From Bacillus marasmi (GTDB lineage: Bacteria; Bacillota; Bacilli; Bacillales; Cytobacillaceae), in assembly GCF_902168435.1 (NCBI RefSeq), contig NZ_LR656168.1, forward strand, positions 124,001-188,000: a stretch of 64,000 bases of DNA, in the 5' to 3' direction. A program made the translations under genes and the position numbers. This document shows, piece by piece, positions 25,349-33,062 of the stretch (positions are counted from its first letter, which is position 1; the number at the start of each line of letters is the position of its first letter). The notes beneath the pieces were generated by a model. The model did no database searches. It saw nothing but the letters and a program-made list of their open reading frames with translations, and was not told the origin of the DNA.

Positions 25349-26032
25349 ATGAATCTGAAGTACTCAGGTAAAACAAAAGATGTTTATTCATTGGAAGATG
25401 GCAATTATTTACTAAAGTTTAAAGATGATGTAACAGGAGTGGACGGTGTTTTTGATCCTGGAGCTAATACAGTTGGTCTTACATTGGAAGGTGCCGGTCG
25501 TGCAGGGTTAAAACTAACCAAATTCTTTTTTGAAGTATTAAAAGCAAAAGGAATTCCAACTCATTATATTGATGCTGACATCGAAAATGCGACGATGACT
25601 GTTACGCCTGCAGAAGTTTTTGGTAAAGGTCTGGAAGTAATCTGCAGATACCGAGCAGTAGGAAGCTTTTTACGTAGATATGGCTTATACGCAGAGGAAG
25701 GTCAAGCACTTGATGCTTTCGTTGAAGTAACATTAAAAGATGACGGCCGCGAAGATCCACCAATTAGTGAAGATGCATTAGATATGCTTGGAATCTTATC
25801 TAAAGACGAATACAAAGTGCTAAAGGGATTAACTCAGCAAATCGGATATGTGGTTAAAGAGGAACTTGCTAAAAAGGGCATCGAATTGTACGACATCAAA
25901 TTTGAGTTTGGTCGCGCAGGAGTAGACAAGCAAATCGTTTTAATCGATGAAATCTCTGGTGGAAATATGCGTGCTTATAAAGACGGAGAGTACATCGAAC
26001 CATTAGAATTAGAAAAATTGTTCTTATCATAA
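25349..26032 (+). CDS. purC: SAICAR synthetase-like protein PurC (stand-alone)
   Basis: This 227-residue member of the phosphoribosylaminoimidazole-succinocarboxamide synthase family (purine pathway) follows AAAGGAG. Family segments are YSGKTKDVYSL, KAKGIPTHYID, EVICRYRAVGSFLRRYGLYAEEG, DPPISEDAL and DIKFEFGRAGVDKQIVLIDEI. It is not in a pur operon: it is flanked by a lipoprotein and a Gre-like gene and has its own terminator. It may be a second copy or a specialised paralogue. Catalytic residues look intact on inspection. Confidence 0.88.
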   Translation: MNLKYSGKTKDVYSLEDGNYLLKFKDDVTGVDGVFDPGANTVGLTLEGAGRAGLKLTKFFFEVLKAKGIPTHYIDADIENATMTVTPAEVFGKGLEVICRYRAVGSFLRRYGLYAEEGQALDAFVEVTLKDDGREDPPISEDALDMLGILSKDEYKVLKGLTQQIGYVVKEELAKKGIELYDIKFEFGRAGVDKQIVLIDEISGGNMRAYKDGEYIEPLELEKLFLS

Positions 26033-26081
26033 AACAAACGAGATTTTACATTCCAGTACAGATAAGATGAATAAAAACGTT

Positions 26082-26114
26082 AAAGAGCAGGAATATGCAA
26101 TCTCCTGCTCTTTT
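26082..26114 (+). terminator. Terminator after purC
   Basis: Stem AAAGAGCAGGA pairs with TCCTGCTCTTT around a 10-base loop, followed by T residues, 50 bases after the purC stop. Confidence 0.85.
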
Positions 26115-26193
26115 AAATATGAGTAATCATTATCTAATAATCAATCATCAAGGTTGTTGACCTATTTTAATAAAAAACCGAAAATGGCGTCGT

Positions 26194-26661
26194 TCATGCT
26201 TCTTTAATCTGTTTTTGTCCAAACATCAAGCTTCCACCAAAAGATATTTCCTTTATGGTTACAGAAACACTTCCTGTAGGAATTTTCAAGGAAATATTTT
26301 CTCCAATTTTCCTTAGCAACAGTTGTTTGCCTACTGGTGATAAAAATGAAATATATCCTTCATCGGGATTAGATTGCTCAGGAAAACAAATAACATAATC
26401 CTCTGTTTCATCATCGTCCTCGTACAAAACGGTCACCTTTGTTCCGATAAATACCTTTGGAAAATCATGAACAGACCTATTTCCTTTATTCTGTTTTAGC
26501 AGATCTTCCACCTCTAAGGTGTACAAATGATAGAAATTTTTGATCCGTTCCTGCACAGGAGTTGATGCAATATAAAGCTCCGTTAACTCTTGAATGTTTT
26601 CATCAATGTAAACCAACTGTTTTAGTAACTCTTCCTTATTTTGATGGAAACTATGGTTCAT
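26194..26661 (-). CDS. GreA/GreB C-terminal-domain protein
   Basis: This 155-residue protein has an N-terminal helical region (NKEELLKQLVYIDENIQELTE) and a C-terminal FKBP-like domain of Gre transcript-cleavage factors: IGTKVTVLYEDDDETEDYVI, SPVGKQLLLRKIGENISLKI and VSVTIKEISF. The tip residues of the GreA coiled coil (two acidic residues) cannot be placed with certainty, so it may bind polymerase without cleavage activity. Its ATG overlaps a 22-codon upstream ORF and has no strong site of its own, which suggests translational coupling. A structured leader precedes both. Confidence 0.8.
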   Translation of the reverse strand: MNHSFHQNKEELLKQLVYIDENIQELTELYIASTPVQERIKNFYHLYTLEVEDLLKQNKGNRSVHDFPKVFIGTKVTVLYEDDDETEDYVICFPEQSNPDEGYISFLSPVGKQLLLRKIGENISLKIPTGSVSVTIKEISFGGSLMFGQKQIKEA

Positions 26662-26719
26662 AGTATATAGCCCCCAAACTTGGATTGAATCTCTTGCAAC
26701 ACTTTGTAAACCCTTTCAT
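26651..26719 (-). CDS. 22-codon leader ORF overlapping the Gre-like gene
   Basis: This short frame starts at an ATG after a strong AGAGGAGG and reads MKGFTKCCKRFNPSLGAIYY plus two residues. It stops ten bases inside the Gre-like gene. It has the best ribosome binding site in the leader, whereas the main ATG has only GGGGGC upstream. Translating it would deliver ribosomes to the main start. Whether the peptide itself matters is unknown. The paired Cys and basic residues are noted but not interpreted. Confidence 0.45.
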   Translation of the reverse strand: MKGFTKCCKRFNPSLGAIYYEP

Positions 26720-26743
26720 TTCTATTTCCTCCTCTAAAAAAAT

Positions 26744-26818
26744 AAGACTTTCTGAAATATTGACATTACATTTTCCCGGTAGGAATGAAGCAATGCCACT
26801 ATATCCAAGCAAAGTCTT
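26744..26818 (-). ncRNA. Structured leader RNA upstream of the Gre-like gene
   Basis: On the minus strand an 8-bp outer stem AAGACTTT / AAAGTCTT encloses asymmetric internal loops, a 6-bp stem GGCATT / AATGTC and an inner stem CATTCC / GGAAAATG with loop TACCG. The 3' arm of the outer stem is followed by ATTTTTTT and then the AGAGGAGG of the leader ORF. This looks like a riboswitch or protein-binding leader. The stretch CTACCGGG resembles part of purine riboswitches, but the conserved first junction is missing. Confidence 0.5.
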
Positions 26819-26941
26819 ATATCAATCTTATCATAATTATAAAAATAAATCCTATGTATCAAATCCAACTTACTATCTCCCATTAAAACATTAGGGTAGT
26901 TTATAAAAGGAAGAAGAATATTTCGAACATTTTAATCCGAC

Positions 26942-26970
26942 TTGACTAATAAGATTAATTATATTAATAT
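26942..26970 (+). promoter_or_regulatory. Sigma-A promoter of tcyP
   Basis: TTGACT (26942-26947), a 17-base spacer and TAATAT (26965-26970) lie about 33 bases before the tcyP start. The region just upstream is A/T-rich. A CymR operator is expected in Bacillus but was not confirmed by eye. Confidence 0.7.
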
Positions 26971-27003
26971 TTCAACATAATAAAAAATGAATAGAGGGAT
27001 AAA

Positions 27004-28386
27004 ATGAACACCATTCTCATCATCTTGAATGTTGCAATCATATTATTATTAATGTTTGGTTTGTTCATGATGCAAAATAAGCATGTTTCTTTTTCAAAAC
27101 GTGTTTTCACCGCATTAGGTATAGGTTTAGTATTTGGATTCATTATTAATCTTATTTATGGAACTTCATCTGAAGTTACAACAGGAACAATGGATTGGTT
27201 TAGCATCGTTGGCTCAGGTTATGTAAAACTATTGCAAATGATTGTTATGCCCCTAGTCTTCATCTCCATTGTTGGTGCTTTTACAAAGTTAAAACTGACA
27301 AAAAACATCGGAAAAATTAGTTTTCTTGTTATCGGTATCTTACTTGGAACAACAGCGATTTCTGCAGCAATCGGAATTGGAGCTTCATTAGGATTTGATC
27401 TTGATGGCATTCAAATCACTGCTGGAGATGCCGAAAATGCTCGGAATGTCGAGCTTGAAGAAAGACTTGTTACAGTTGAAAGTATGACGGTTCCACAACA
27501 AATTCTGCAAATGTTTCCTGGTAATCCATTTGCTGATTTAACAGGTGCTCGTCCGACTTCTACCATCGCAGTCGTTATTTTTGCAGCCTTTATTGGTATT
27601 GCCTACCTTGGAGTAAAACGCAAGGAACCTGAACATGCAGAACTTTTCGCAAAAATCATCGATACTTTATACTCGATTACGATGAGAGTAGTTACGCTTA
27701 TTCTCCGTTTAACACCATACGGAATCTTAGCAATCATTACAAAAGTTGCCGCAACTAGTAACTATGAAGCGATTGCGAAGCTAGGAAAGTTTGTCATTGC
27801 CTCTTATGTTGCGCTAATCGCCATGTTTATTGTTCAATTATTATTAATTTCATTGGTAAAATTAAGCCCAATGAATTTTGTTAAAAAAGGTTTGCCGACT
27901 TTAACGTTTGCGTTTACTTCTCGCTCAAGTGCCGGCACTTTGCCTTTAACTATTAAAACGCAAACAAAGGATTTTGGGGTGTCGGAAGGAATTGCAAACT
28001 TTGCGGGATCCTTCGGATTAACCATTGGTCAAAATGGATGTGCGGGTATTTATCCAGCGATGTTAGCCGTAATGGTCGCACCAGCTGCGGGGATTGACCC
28101 AACTAGTCCATCTTTTATCGCAACGCTTATTCTTGTAGTAACGATAAGTTCATTCGGTGTTGCCGGTGTCGGTGGCGGTGCAACATTTGCTGCTCTGATC
28201 GTCTTATCTGTCATGAACCTACCAGTTGCTATTGTCGGATTACTTATCTCTGTTGAACCTTTAATCGACATGGGCCGTACAGCTTTAAACGTTAGCGGAG
28301 CGATGACTTCTGGGGTAATTACAAGTAGATTAACAGGCGAATTGGAAGCTGAAGTGTACCAACAACCACAAATTGTAGAAGCCTAA
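27004..28386 (+). CDS. tcyP: L-cystine symporter TcyP
   Basis: This 460-residue secondary transporter belongs to the dicarboxylate/amino-acid:cation symporter family and is most like TcyP, which takes up cystine. Features are the multiple membrane helices, KLLQMIVMPLVFISIVGAF, the TM7 region TFAFTSRSSAGTLPLTI, GQNGCAGIYPAMLAVMVAP and the glycine-rich FGVAGVGGGATFAAL. It is expressed from its own promoter and ends at a strong terminator. It is divergent from the Gre-like gene. Confidence 0.93.
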   Translation: MNTILIILNVAIILLLMFGLFMMQNKHVSFSKRVFTALGIGLVFGFIINLIYGTSSEVTTGTMDWFSIVGSGYVKLLQMIVMPLVFISIVGAFTKLKLTKNIGKISFLVIGILLGTTAISAAIGIGASLGFDLDGIQITAGDAENARNVELEERLVTVESMTVPQQILQMFPGNPFADLTGARPTSTIAVVIFAAFIGIAYLGVKRKEPEHAELFAKIIDTLYSITMRVVTLILRLTPYGILAIITKVAATSNYEAIAKLGKFVIASYVALIAMFIVQLLLISLVKLSPMNFVKKGLPTLTFAFTSRSSAGTLPLTIKTQTKDFGVSEGIANFAGSFGLTIGQNGCAGIYPAMLAVMVAPAAGIDPTSPSFIATLILVVTISSFGVAGVGGGATFAALIVLSVMNLPVAIVGLLISVEPLIDMGRTALNVSGAMTSGVITSRLTGELEAEVYQQPQIVEA

Positions 28387-28400
28387 AAGGTTTGATAAAT

Positions 28401-28444
28401 AAAAGGGGCGATTGAAAATGGAAACTTTTTCAATCGCCCCTTTA
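28401..28444. terminator. Bidirectional terminator after tcyP
   Basis: Near-perfect stem AAAGGGGCGATTGAAAA / TTTTCAATCGCCCCTTT lies between the convergent tcyP and acetyltransferase genes, with A/T runs on both sides. Confidence 0.9.
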
Positions 28445-28456
28445 AATTATCATTAT

Positions 28457-28858
28457 TTATGATTTTATTCTTTTCATCCCACAAGAATTAGGCTCAGTAT
28501 GCACAAAACCAAATTGAGAATAAAGCTTATCTGCTGGTTTATCGGCAATAAGGCACACATAGGCAGAATCATCTGTATTCTCTTCCAGATACCTATCAAT
28601 CTCTTTCATAATCAGCTTTCCAAATCCCTGCCTTTGATAGTTCGGATCTACCATAATATCAGACACAATAAAGGTTATTCCTCGATCCCCTACAACCCTT
28701 CCAAATCCAATCAGCTTTTCCTTCTCCCATAAAGATACACTGAAAAGTGAATTCCTCAAGGCGATTTCGCTATTGTTAATAGCTTTTTGAGACATACCCG
28801 TTCTTGCTCGTAAAGCTATGTATTCCTGCGCTGTTGGTGCAGTAAAAATCATTTCCAT
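28457..28858 (-). CDS. GNAT-family N-acetyltransferase
   Basis: This 133-residue protein starts at the ATG at 28858 (MEMIFTAPTAQEYIALRART), five bases after AGAGGAAAA. The longest frame adds 14 residues but runs through this site. The acetyl-CoA motif is VDPNYQRQGFGKLIMKEIDR, followed by CLIADKPADKLYSQFGF, as in GNAT enzymes. The substrate is unknown. It lies 20 bp after the ABC permease gene and may be co-transcribed with it. Confidence 0.87.
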   Translation of the reverse strand: MEMIFTAPTAQEYIALRARTGMSQKAINNSEIALRNSLFSVSLWEKEKLIGFGRVVGDRGITFIVSDIMVDPNYQRQGFGKLIMKEIDRYLEENTDDSAYVCLIADKPADKLYSQFGFVHTEPNSCGMKRIKS

Positions 28859-28877
28859 GTGTATTTTCCTCTCTGTT

Positions 28878-31442
28878 CTATTCATTCGACTTAAGCGCAT
28901 CTATCATATTAATATGTTTTAACTTGAAATGAGCAATCGCTATTACTAAAAGGTTGAACACCATTGTGATAATCCCTGAATAAACAAAACTTTCCAAGTG
29001 AATCTCTAGCGGGAAGACAATATTTCCACTCTCTGCGGTTGTTAAAATAAACCTGTGTAAATAGGTGCCAACAAAAAATCCTACAAAAATCCCCATTACA
29101 GAGAGTAAAATATTTTCGCGCATTACATACGCAGTTACTTCTTTGTTATAAAAGCCTAACACTTTAATCGTTGATAATTCTCGAATTCGTTCCGATATGT
29201 TGATATTGGTTAAATTGTACAATACCACCAAAGCTAGAGCACCCGATAATACAATCAAGATGATTACTACAGAATTTAATGAACCGAATTGCTCAACTCC
29301 TCCACTTTCTTCGAAGAAGCTAACATTTTTCACCTCATCATTTTCTAGCAAACTTGAGGTTAAACTTTTTTGTTCTGCGGCTGACATTTTTTCCGTTTTT
29401 ATTAAAACTGATGTTGGATTAAAACCTTCTTCGAAAAGCTCCTCATAATAGCTTGGAGTAATATAAATAAAGTGTCCTAAATAGTTTTTAGCAATGGCTT
29501 TTATAGTAAATTTTATTTTTTTATTTCCTCTTTTAATGTACAGAGTATCACCAGTTTCAACATTCATGTCATCTGCTAATTTCTCTGTTATGACAACTCC
29601 CGACTTAGGTAGCGTAAATTCCATGCCATCATTATTAACATCACGCAATGTCACATATTGATTAAAGTTGTTCACATCACTTGGTGATATCATACTGACC
29701 GTTTGGGAGACGCTTTTTTCATTTTCCACACTTAATGACTCAACAATAGCGTTCATGTCATCCTTAATTAGAGAATGATTAGTCAGTGTTTTAACCTGAT
29801 CCATCGTTACGATGGCTTGATAATGAAGAATCTCGTTAAACTGCTTAGGCTTCAAGTCATCGGTAGAGTTTTTTATCCCATATCCAGCCAAAATCAGGCC
29901 GGTACACCCAGCAATCCCCACTATCGCCATAATCATTCGAGATTTATATCGAAATAGATTACGATAACTCACCTTTTGGTTGAAGCTTATTCTCCTCCAA
30001 ATAGGAGAAATCCGCTCAAGAAAAATTCGCTTACCTGACTTAGGTGCTCTCGGTCTCATCAGCATTGCTGGTTTCTCTCTTAGATCTTTCCATAATACAT
30101 ATAATGCCGACCCTAATGTCGCAAATAAACCTGCGATAAGTGCTGGAATGATATAATTCCAATGATATTCGCCAACAAACGTTGGAATATTATAGTCTTT
30201 TAGGATATTGAAAATAAATGGCGGAAGAGTTTTAGTTCCAATAATGGTGCCTAAACCAACACCTAAAAGTCCTGCCAACAGCGTGTAAATGATATATTTC
30301 TGAGCAATTTCTACTTTAGAATACCCAAGCGCTTTTAGCGTACCAATTTCGCCACGGTTTTCTTCTACCATTCGTGACATCGTTGTAAATGTTACTAATA
30401 CTGCTATGAATAAAAAGAAAGCTGGAAAAACGCTTGCAATCGCAGCAATGCTTGTGGCGCTATCAAAATAATCCTGATAGCCTGGAATCGAAGAACGTGT
30501 ATTAAAGTAATATACAGGTTTTTCCATCAATTCCACTTCTGATAATTGAGTTTCCAGTTCATTTTCTACGCTGTCTAACTTTGATATTTCCTCATTCAAT
30601 GTTGTTAGGTCAACACCTGGATGCATTTTTGCTGCTTCAATCTGTTCTTTAGCAACGGTAATTTCTTGCAAGTTAGTATTAATAGTTTCTGTTGTATTTG
30701 ATTGAATTTCATTTAACCGTTCTTGTGGTCTACTCGCAAAGAGCTTCTCTATTTTTATTACATTCTCGTCTAAAACATTAGAGTATTCACTGCTATTTGC
30801 CACTAAATTGTCTGTATTAGAAAACTTGATAAACAACTGGCTATAGACCTCTTGATAGAAATTTTCTTCAGGTAAATACCCAAAATAACTGATATTTCCA
30901 CTACCGTTATTCGTGCTTCCACGATCAGATTTACTTATGTATAGAGGAGAATAAGCAAAACCAACAATTTTAAACGACTTATCTTTAATCGATGGTGAAT
31001 TGAGTTTATATGTATCTCCCAATTTGTAGCCAAGTTCTTTGGCTTTTACATCTAGTACGATTTCATTTGTAGAATCAGGAAGTTTGCCCTCAACGACTCT
31101 CAGCTTATTCAAATCGGAATCCTTTGAAAAGGAGAGAATTTGTAGAATTTCATCTTTATTTTTTTCAAGAGTAGCTTGAAACCCAGCCTCCACGACTAAA
31201 CCTTTTTCTTCTTTCAAAACTTGCAAATCATCTTCTGTTAGTCCCATCGTGGATACAATTTGCAAATCATATAAGTCATACTTGTTAACGTAGGTGCTAG
31301 CTGAGTTACTCAAATCTGGTCCCGTTGACCTGACTCCCACAAAAATTAAAGTCCCTAGAAGGATAATGATAATAATCGAAATAAATTTCCCTTTTGAACT
31401 TTTTATTTCCCGAAACGACGATTTAAGATAGACATTTTTCAT
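28878..31442 (-). CDS. FtsX-domain ABC transporter permease (MacB-like)
   Basis: This large permease of about 854 residues has an N-terminal helix, a long extracytoplasmic region with a coiled-coil segment (about residues 240-310), and two FtsX domains: helices around FLFIAVLVTFTTMSRMVEENRG, and the C-terminal set with SGALALVVLYNLTNINISER. The segment MVEENRGEIGTLKALGYSK is the coupling region typical of these permeases. With the adjacent ATPase it forms an efflux or cell-envelope stress transporter. The ATG at 31442 after GGTGGGAG is preferred. It is transcribed after the ATPase gene with a short gap. Confidence 0.88.
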   Translation of the reverse strand: MKNVYLKSSFREIKSSKGKFISIIIIILLGTLIFVGVRSTGPDLSNSASTYVNKYDLYDLQIVSTMGLTEDDLQVLKEEKGLVVEAGFQATLEKNKDEILQILSFSKDSDLNKLRVVEGKLPDSTNEIVLDVKAKELGYKLGDTYKLNSPSIKDKSFKIVGFAYSPLYISKSDRGSTNNGSGNISYFGYLPEENFYQEVYSQLFIKFSNTDNLVANSSEYSNVLDENVIKIEKLFASRPQERLNEIQSNTTETINTNLQEITVAKEQIEAAKMHPGVDLTTLNEEISKLDSVENELETQLSEVELMEKPVYYFNTRSSIPGYQDYFDSATSIAAIASVFPAFFLFIAVLVTFTTMSRMVEENRGEIGTLKALGYSKVEIAQKYIIYTLLAGLLGVGLGTIIGTKTLPPFIFNILKDYNIPTFVGEYHWNYIIPALIAGLFATLGSALYVLWKDLREKPAMLMRPRAPKSGKRIFLERISPIWRRISFNQKVSYRNLFRYKSRMIMAIVGIAGCTGLILAGYGIKNSTDDLKPKQFNEILHYQAIVTMDQVKTLTNHSLIKDDMNAIVESLSVENEKSVSQTVSMISPSDVNNFNQYVTLRDVNNDGMEFTLPKSGVVITEKLADDMNVETGDTLYIKRGNKKIKFTIKAIAKNYLGHFIYITPSYYEELFEEGFNPTSVLIKTEKMSAAEQKSLTSSLLENDEVKNVSFFEESGGVEQFGSLNSVVIILIVLSGALALVVLYNLTNINISERIRELSTIKVLGFYNKEVTAYVMRENILLSVMGIFVGFFVGTYLHRFILTTAESGNIVFPLEIHLESFVYSGIITMVFNLLVIAIAHFKLKHINMIDALKSNE

Positions 31443-31455
31443 ATCTCCCACCTGC

Positions 31456-32157
31456 TTACCATTCGATCAAATCAATCGATAGTGGATTAGAGTTTAGTTC
31501 AATTGAGCGAACCTTTGCATCATTGATTTTAATCACTTTGTCTGCCATTGGAGCTAGTGCTGCATTGTGCGTAATGATAATCACTGTAGTGCCAGTACGC
31601 CGTGAAGTATCTTGTAGTAATTTCAACACTTGTTTACCAGTTGTGTAATCTAAAGCCCCTGTAGGTTCATCACATAATAATAGCTTAGGATTTTTCGCCA
31701 GTGCCCTTGCAATTGCAACTCTTTGTTGTTCTCCACCAGATAATTGTGCCGGAAAATTATCCATGCGATTACCTAGCCCCACCTGTTCAAGCGTTGTCAC
31801 AACATCTAGAGAGTTAGGCGAAACTTGTGAGGCTAATTCAACATTTTCCTTCGCCGTCAAATTAGGAACCAAATTATAAAATTGAAAAACAAAGCCAACC
31901 TCAGTTCTTCGATACTGAGTTAATTGACGTTCATTGTATTTAGCAATATCCTGTCCATCAATCAATATTTCGCCTTCGTCTGACTGATCCATTCCACCGA
32001 GAATGTTTAATACTGTTGATTTCCCTGCTCCACTTGGACCAAGTATGACAACCAATTCTCCTTTTTCAATATCAAAACTGATGTCCTCATTTGCGGTAAT
32101 CACATTGTCTCCCATATGATAACGTTTAGATACGCCTTTTACTTGTAAAAATGTCAT
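31456..32157 (-). CDS. ABC transporter ATP-binding protein (LolD/MacB type)
   Basis: This 233-residue ATPase has a Walker [19 protein letters not shown], the signature [16 protein letters not shown], a Walker [13 protein letters not shown] and the H-loop [13 protein letters not shown]. Its family pairs with FtsX-type permeases like the one encoded next to it. No sensor kinase or response regulator gene of the BceRS kind is adjacent, so the inducer cannot be guessed. Upstream is a 245-bp gap with A/T-rich promoter-like sequence. Confidence 0.93.
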   Translation of the reverse strand: MTFLQVKGVSKRYHMGDNVITANEDISFDIEKGELVVILGPSGAGKSTVLNILGGMDQSDEGEILIDGQDIAKYNERQLTQYRRTEVGFVFQFYNLVPNLTAKENVELASQVSPNSLDVVTTLEQVGLGNRMDNFPAQLSGGEQQRVAIARALAKNPKLLLCDEPTGALDYTTGKQVLKLLQDTSRRTGTTVIIITHNAALAPMADKVIKINDAKVRSIELNSNPLSIDLIEW

Positions 32158-32334
32158 AAGACATGTCCCTTCCTATGCTAAAGTTACTAATAAAAAACAA
32201 AAATCACATGGTAAAAAGCTAAAGCTCCTGTTTGAACTTACCATTAGATAATTATACCAACATTATATCATTAAGTTTCTAGGCACCATGACTGCCCTAG
32301 TGGTTTGTTTACGAAATTACCATTATTCTGCATA

Positions 32335-32361
32335 ATAAAAAGCCCAATCCTTAGATTGAAC
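32335..32361 (-). terminator. Terminator after the Vat-like gene
   Basis: Minus-strand stem GTTCAATC pairs around TAAG with GATTGGGC, followed by TTTTTATT, about 40 bases after the acetyltransferase stop. Confidence 0.7.
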
Positions 32362-32402
32362 TTTTAAACAATAAATAACCTTAAAGTACGCTAATTATCA
32401 TA

Positions 32403-33047
32403 TTAATTCTCCAATAAGCTCTTAACTGTCGCAATATCATGGGCGGAGACTAATAGTTCAAGATTGTTAAATATCTTTTGCTCATCCCAATTCCACCATT
32501 GAAGCCTCTGTAACAATTCAATCATTTCATCGCTAAAGCGTTTCTTGATAAACTTCGCAGGGTTACCGCCATAAATAGTATAAGGTTCAACATTTTTAAC
32601 GACTGTTGAGTTAGCTGCAATGATCGCTCCGTCACCAATTTTTATTCCTGGCATAATCGTTACGTATTCGCCTATCCAAACATCATTGCCAATCACCGTA
32701 TCACCCTTAAACGGTAGCTGTTCGACTGTAGGCGTGACCTTTTCCCAACCACCAGCAAAAATATTAAATGGATAGGTTGTGATTCCGTCCATTCTGTGGT
32801 TTGCACCGTTCATGATGAATTTAACGCCCTCCGCAATTGCACAGAACTTCCCAATAATGAGCTTATCGCCTAGGAATTCATAGTGGTGTTTAATGCTATC
32901 AAAAAACTTCTCCGGAGATTTTTGATTATCACTATAGTATGTATACTCTCCAATCTCAACATTGGAGCGCTTCGGAAGGTTACTTATAAAACATACTGTT
33001 TTAATATTATCGTTCGGATATAGCTTATTCTTGTTTGGTCCAGTCAT
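32403..33047 (-). CDS. Vat/CatB-type xenobiotic O-acetyltransferase
   Basis: This left-handed beta-helix (hexapeptide) acetyltransferase has 214 residues from the ATG at 33047, six bases after AAGAGGTG. It follows the streptogramin A acetyltransferase (Vat) pattern closely: GPNKNKLYPNDN, NVEIGEYTYYSD, LIIGKFCAIAEGVKFIMNGA, NHRMDGITTYPFNIF (the catalytic His is in NHRMD), GDTVIGNDVWIGEYVTIMPG and IYGGNPAKFIKKRF. It may modify streptogramins or similar compounds. Chromosomal Bacillus homologues often have unknown natural substrates. Confidence 0.88.
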   Translation of the reverse strand: MTGPNKNKLYPNDNIKTVCFISNLPKRSNVEIGEYTYYSDNQKSPEKFFDSIKHHYEFLGDKLIIGKFCAIAEGVKFIMNGANHRMDGITTYPFNIFAGGWEKVTPTVEQLPFKGDTVIGNDVWIGEYVTIMPGIKIGDGAIIAANSTVVKNVEPYTIYGGNPAKFIKKRFSDEMIELLQRLQWWNWDEQKIFNNLELLVSAHDIATVKSLLEN

Positions 33048-33062
33048 AAAACGCACCTCTTT

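Noticed and set aside
26744-26818. Purine riboswitch
   Set aside because: CTACCGGG and GGATAT resemble the xpt aptamer, but the conserved first junction is missing and the segment after CTACCGGG cannot form the third stem. Kept only as an unclassified structured leader.
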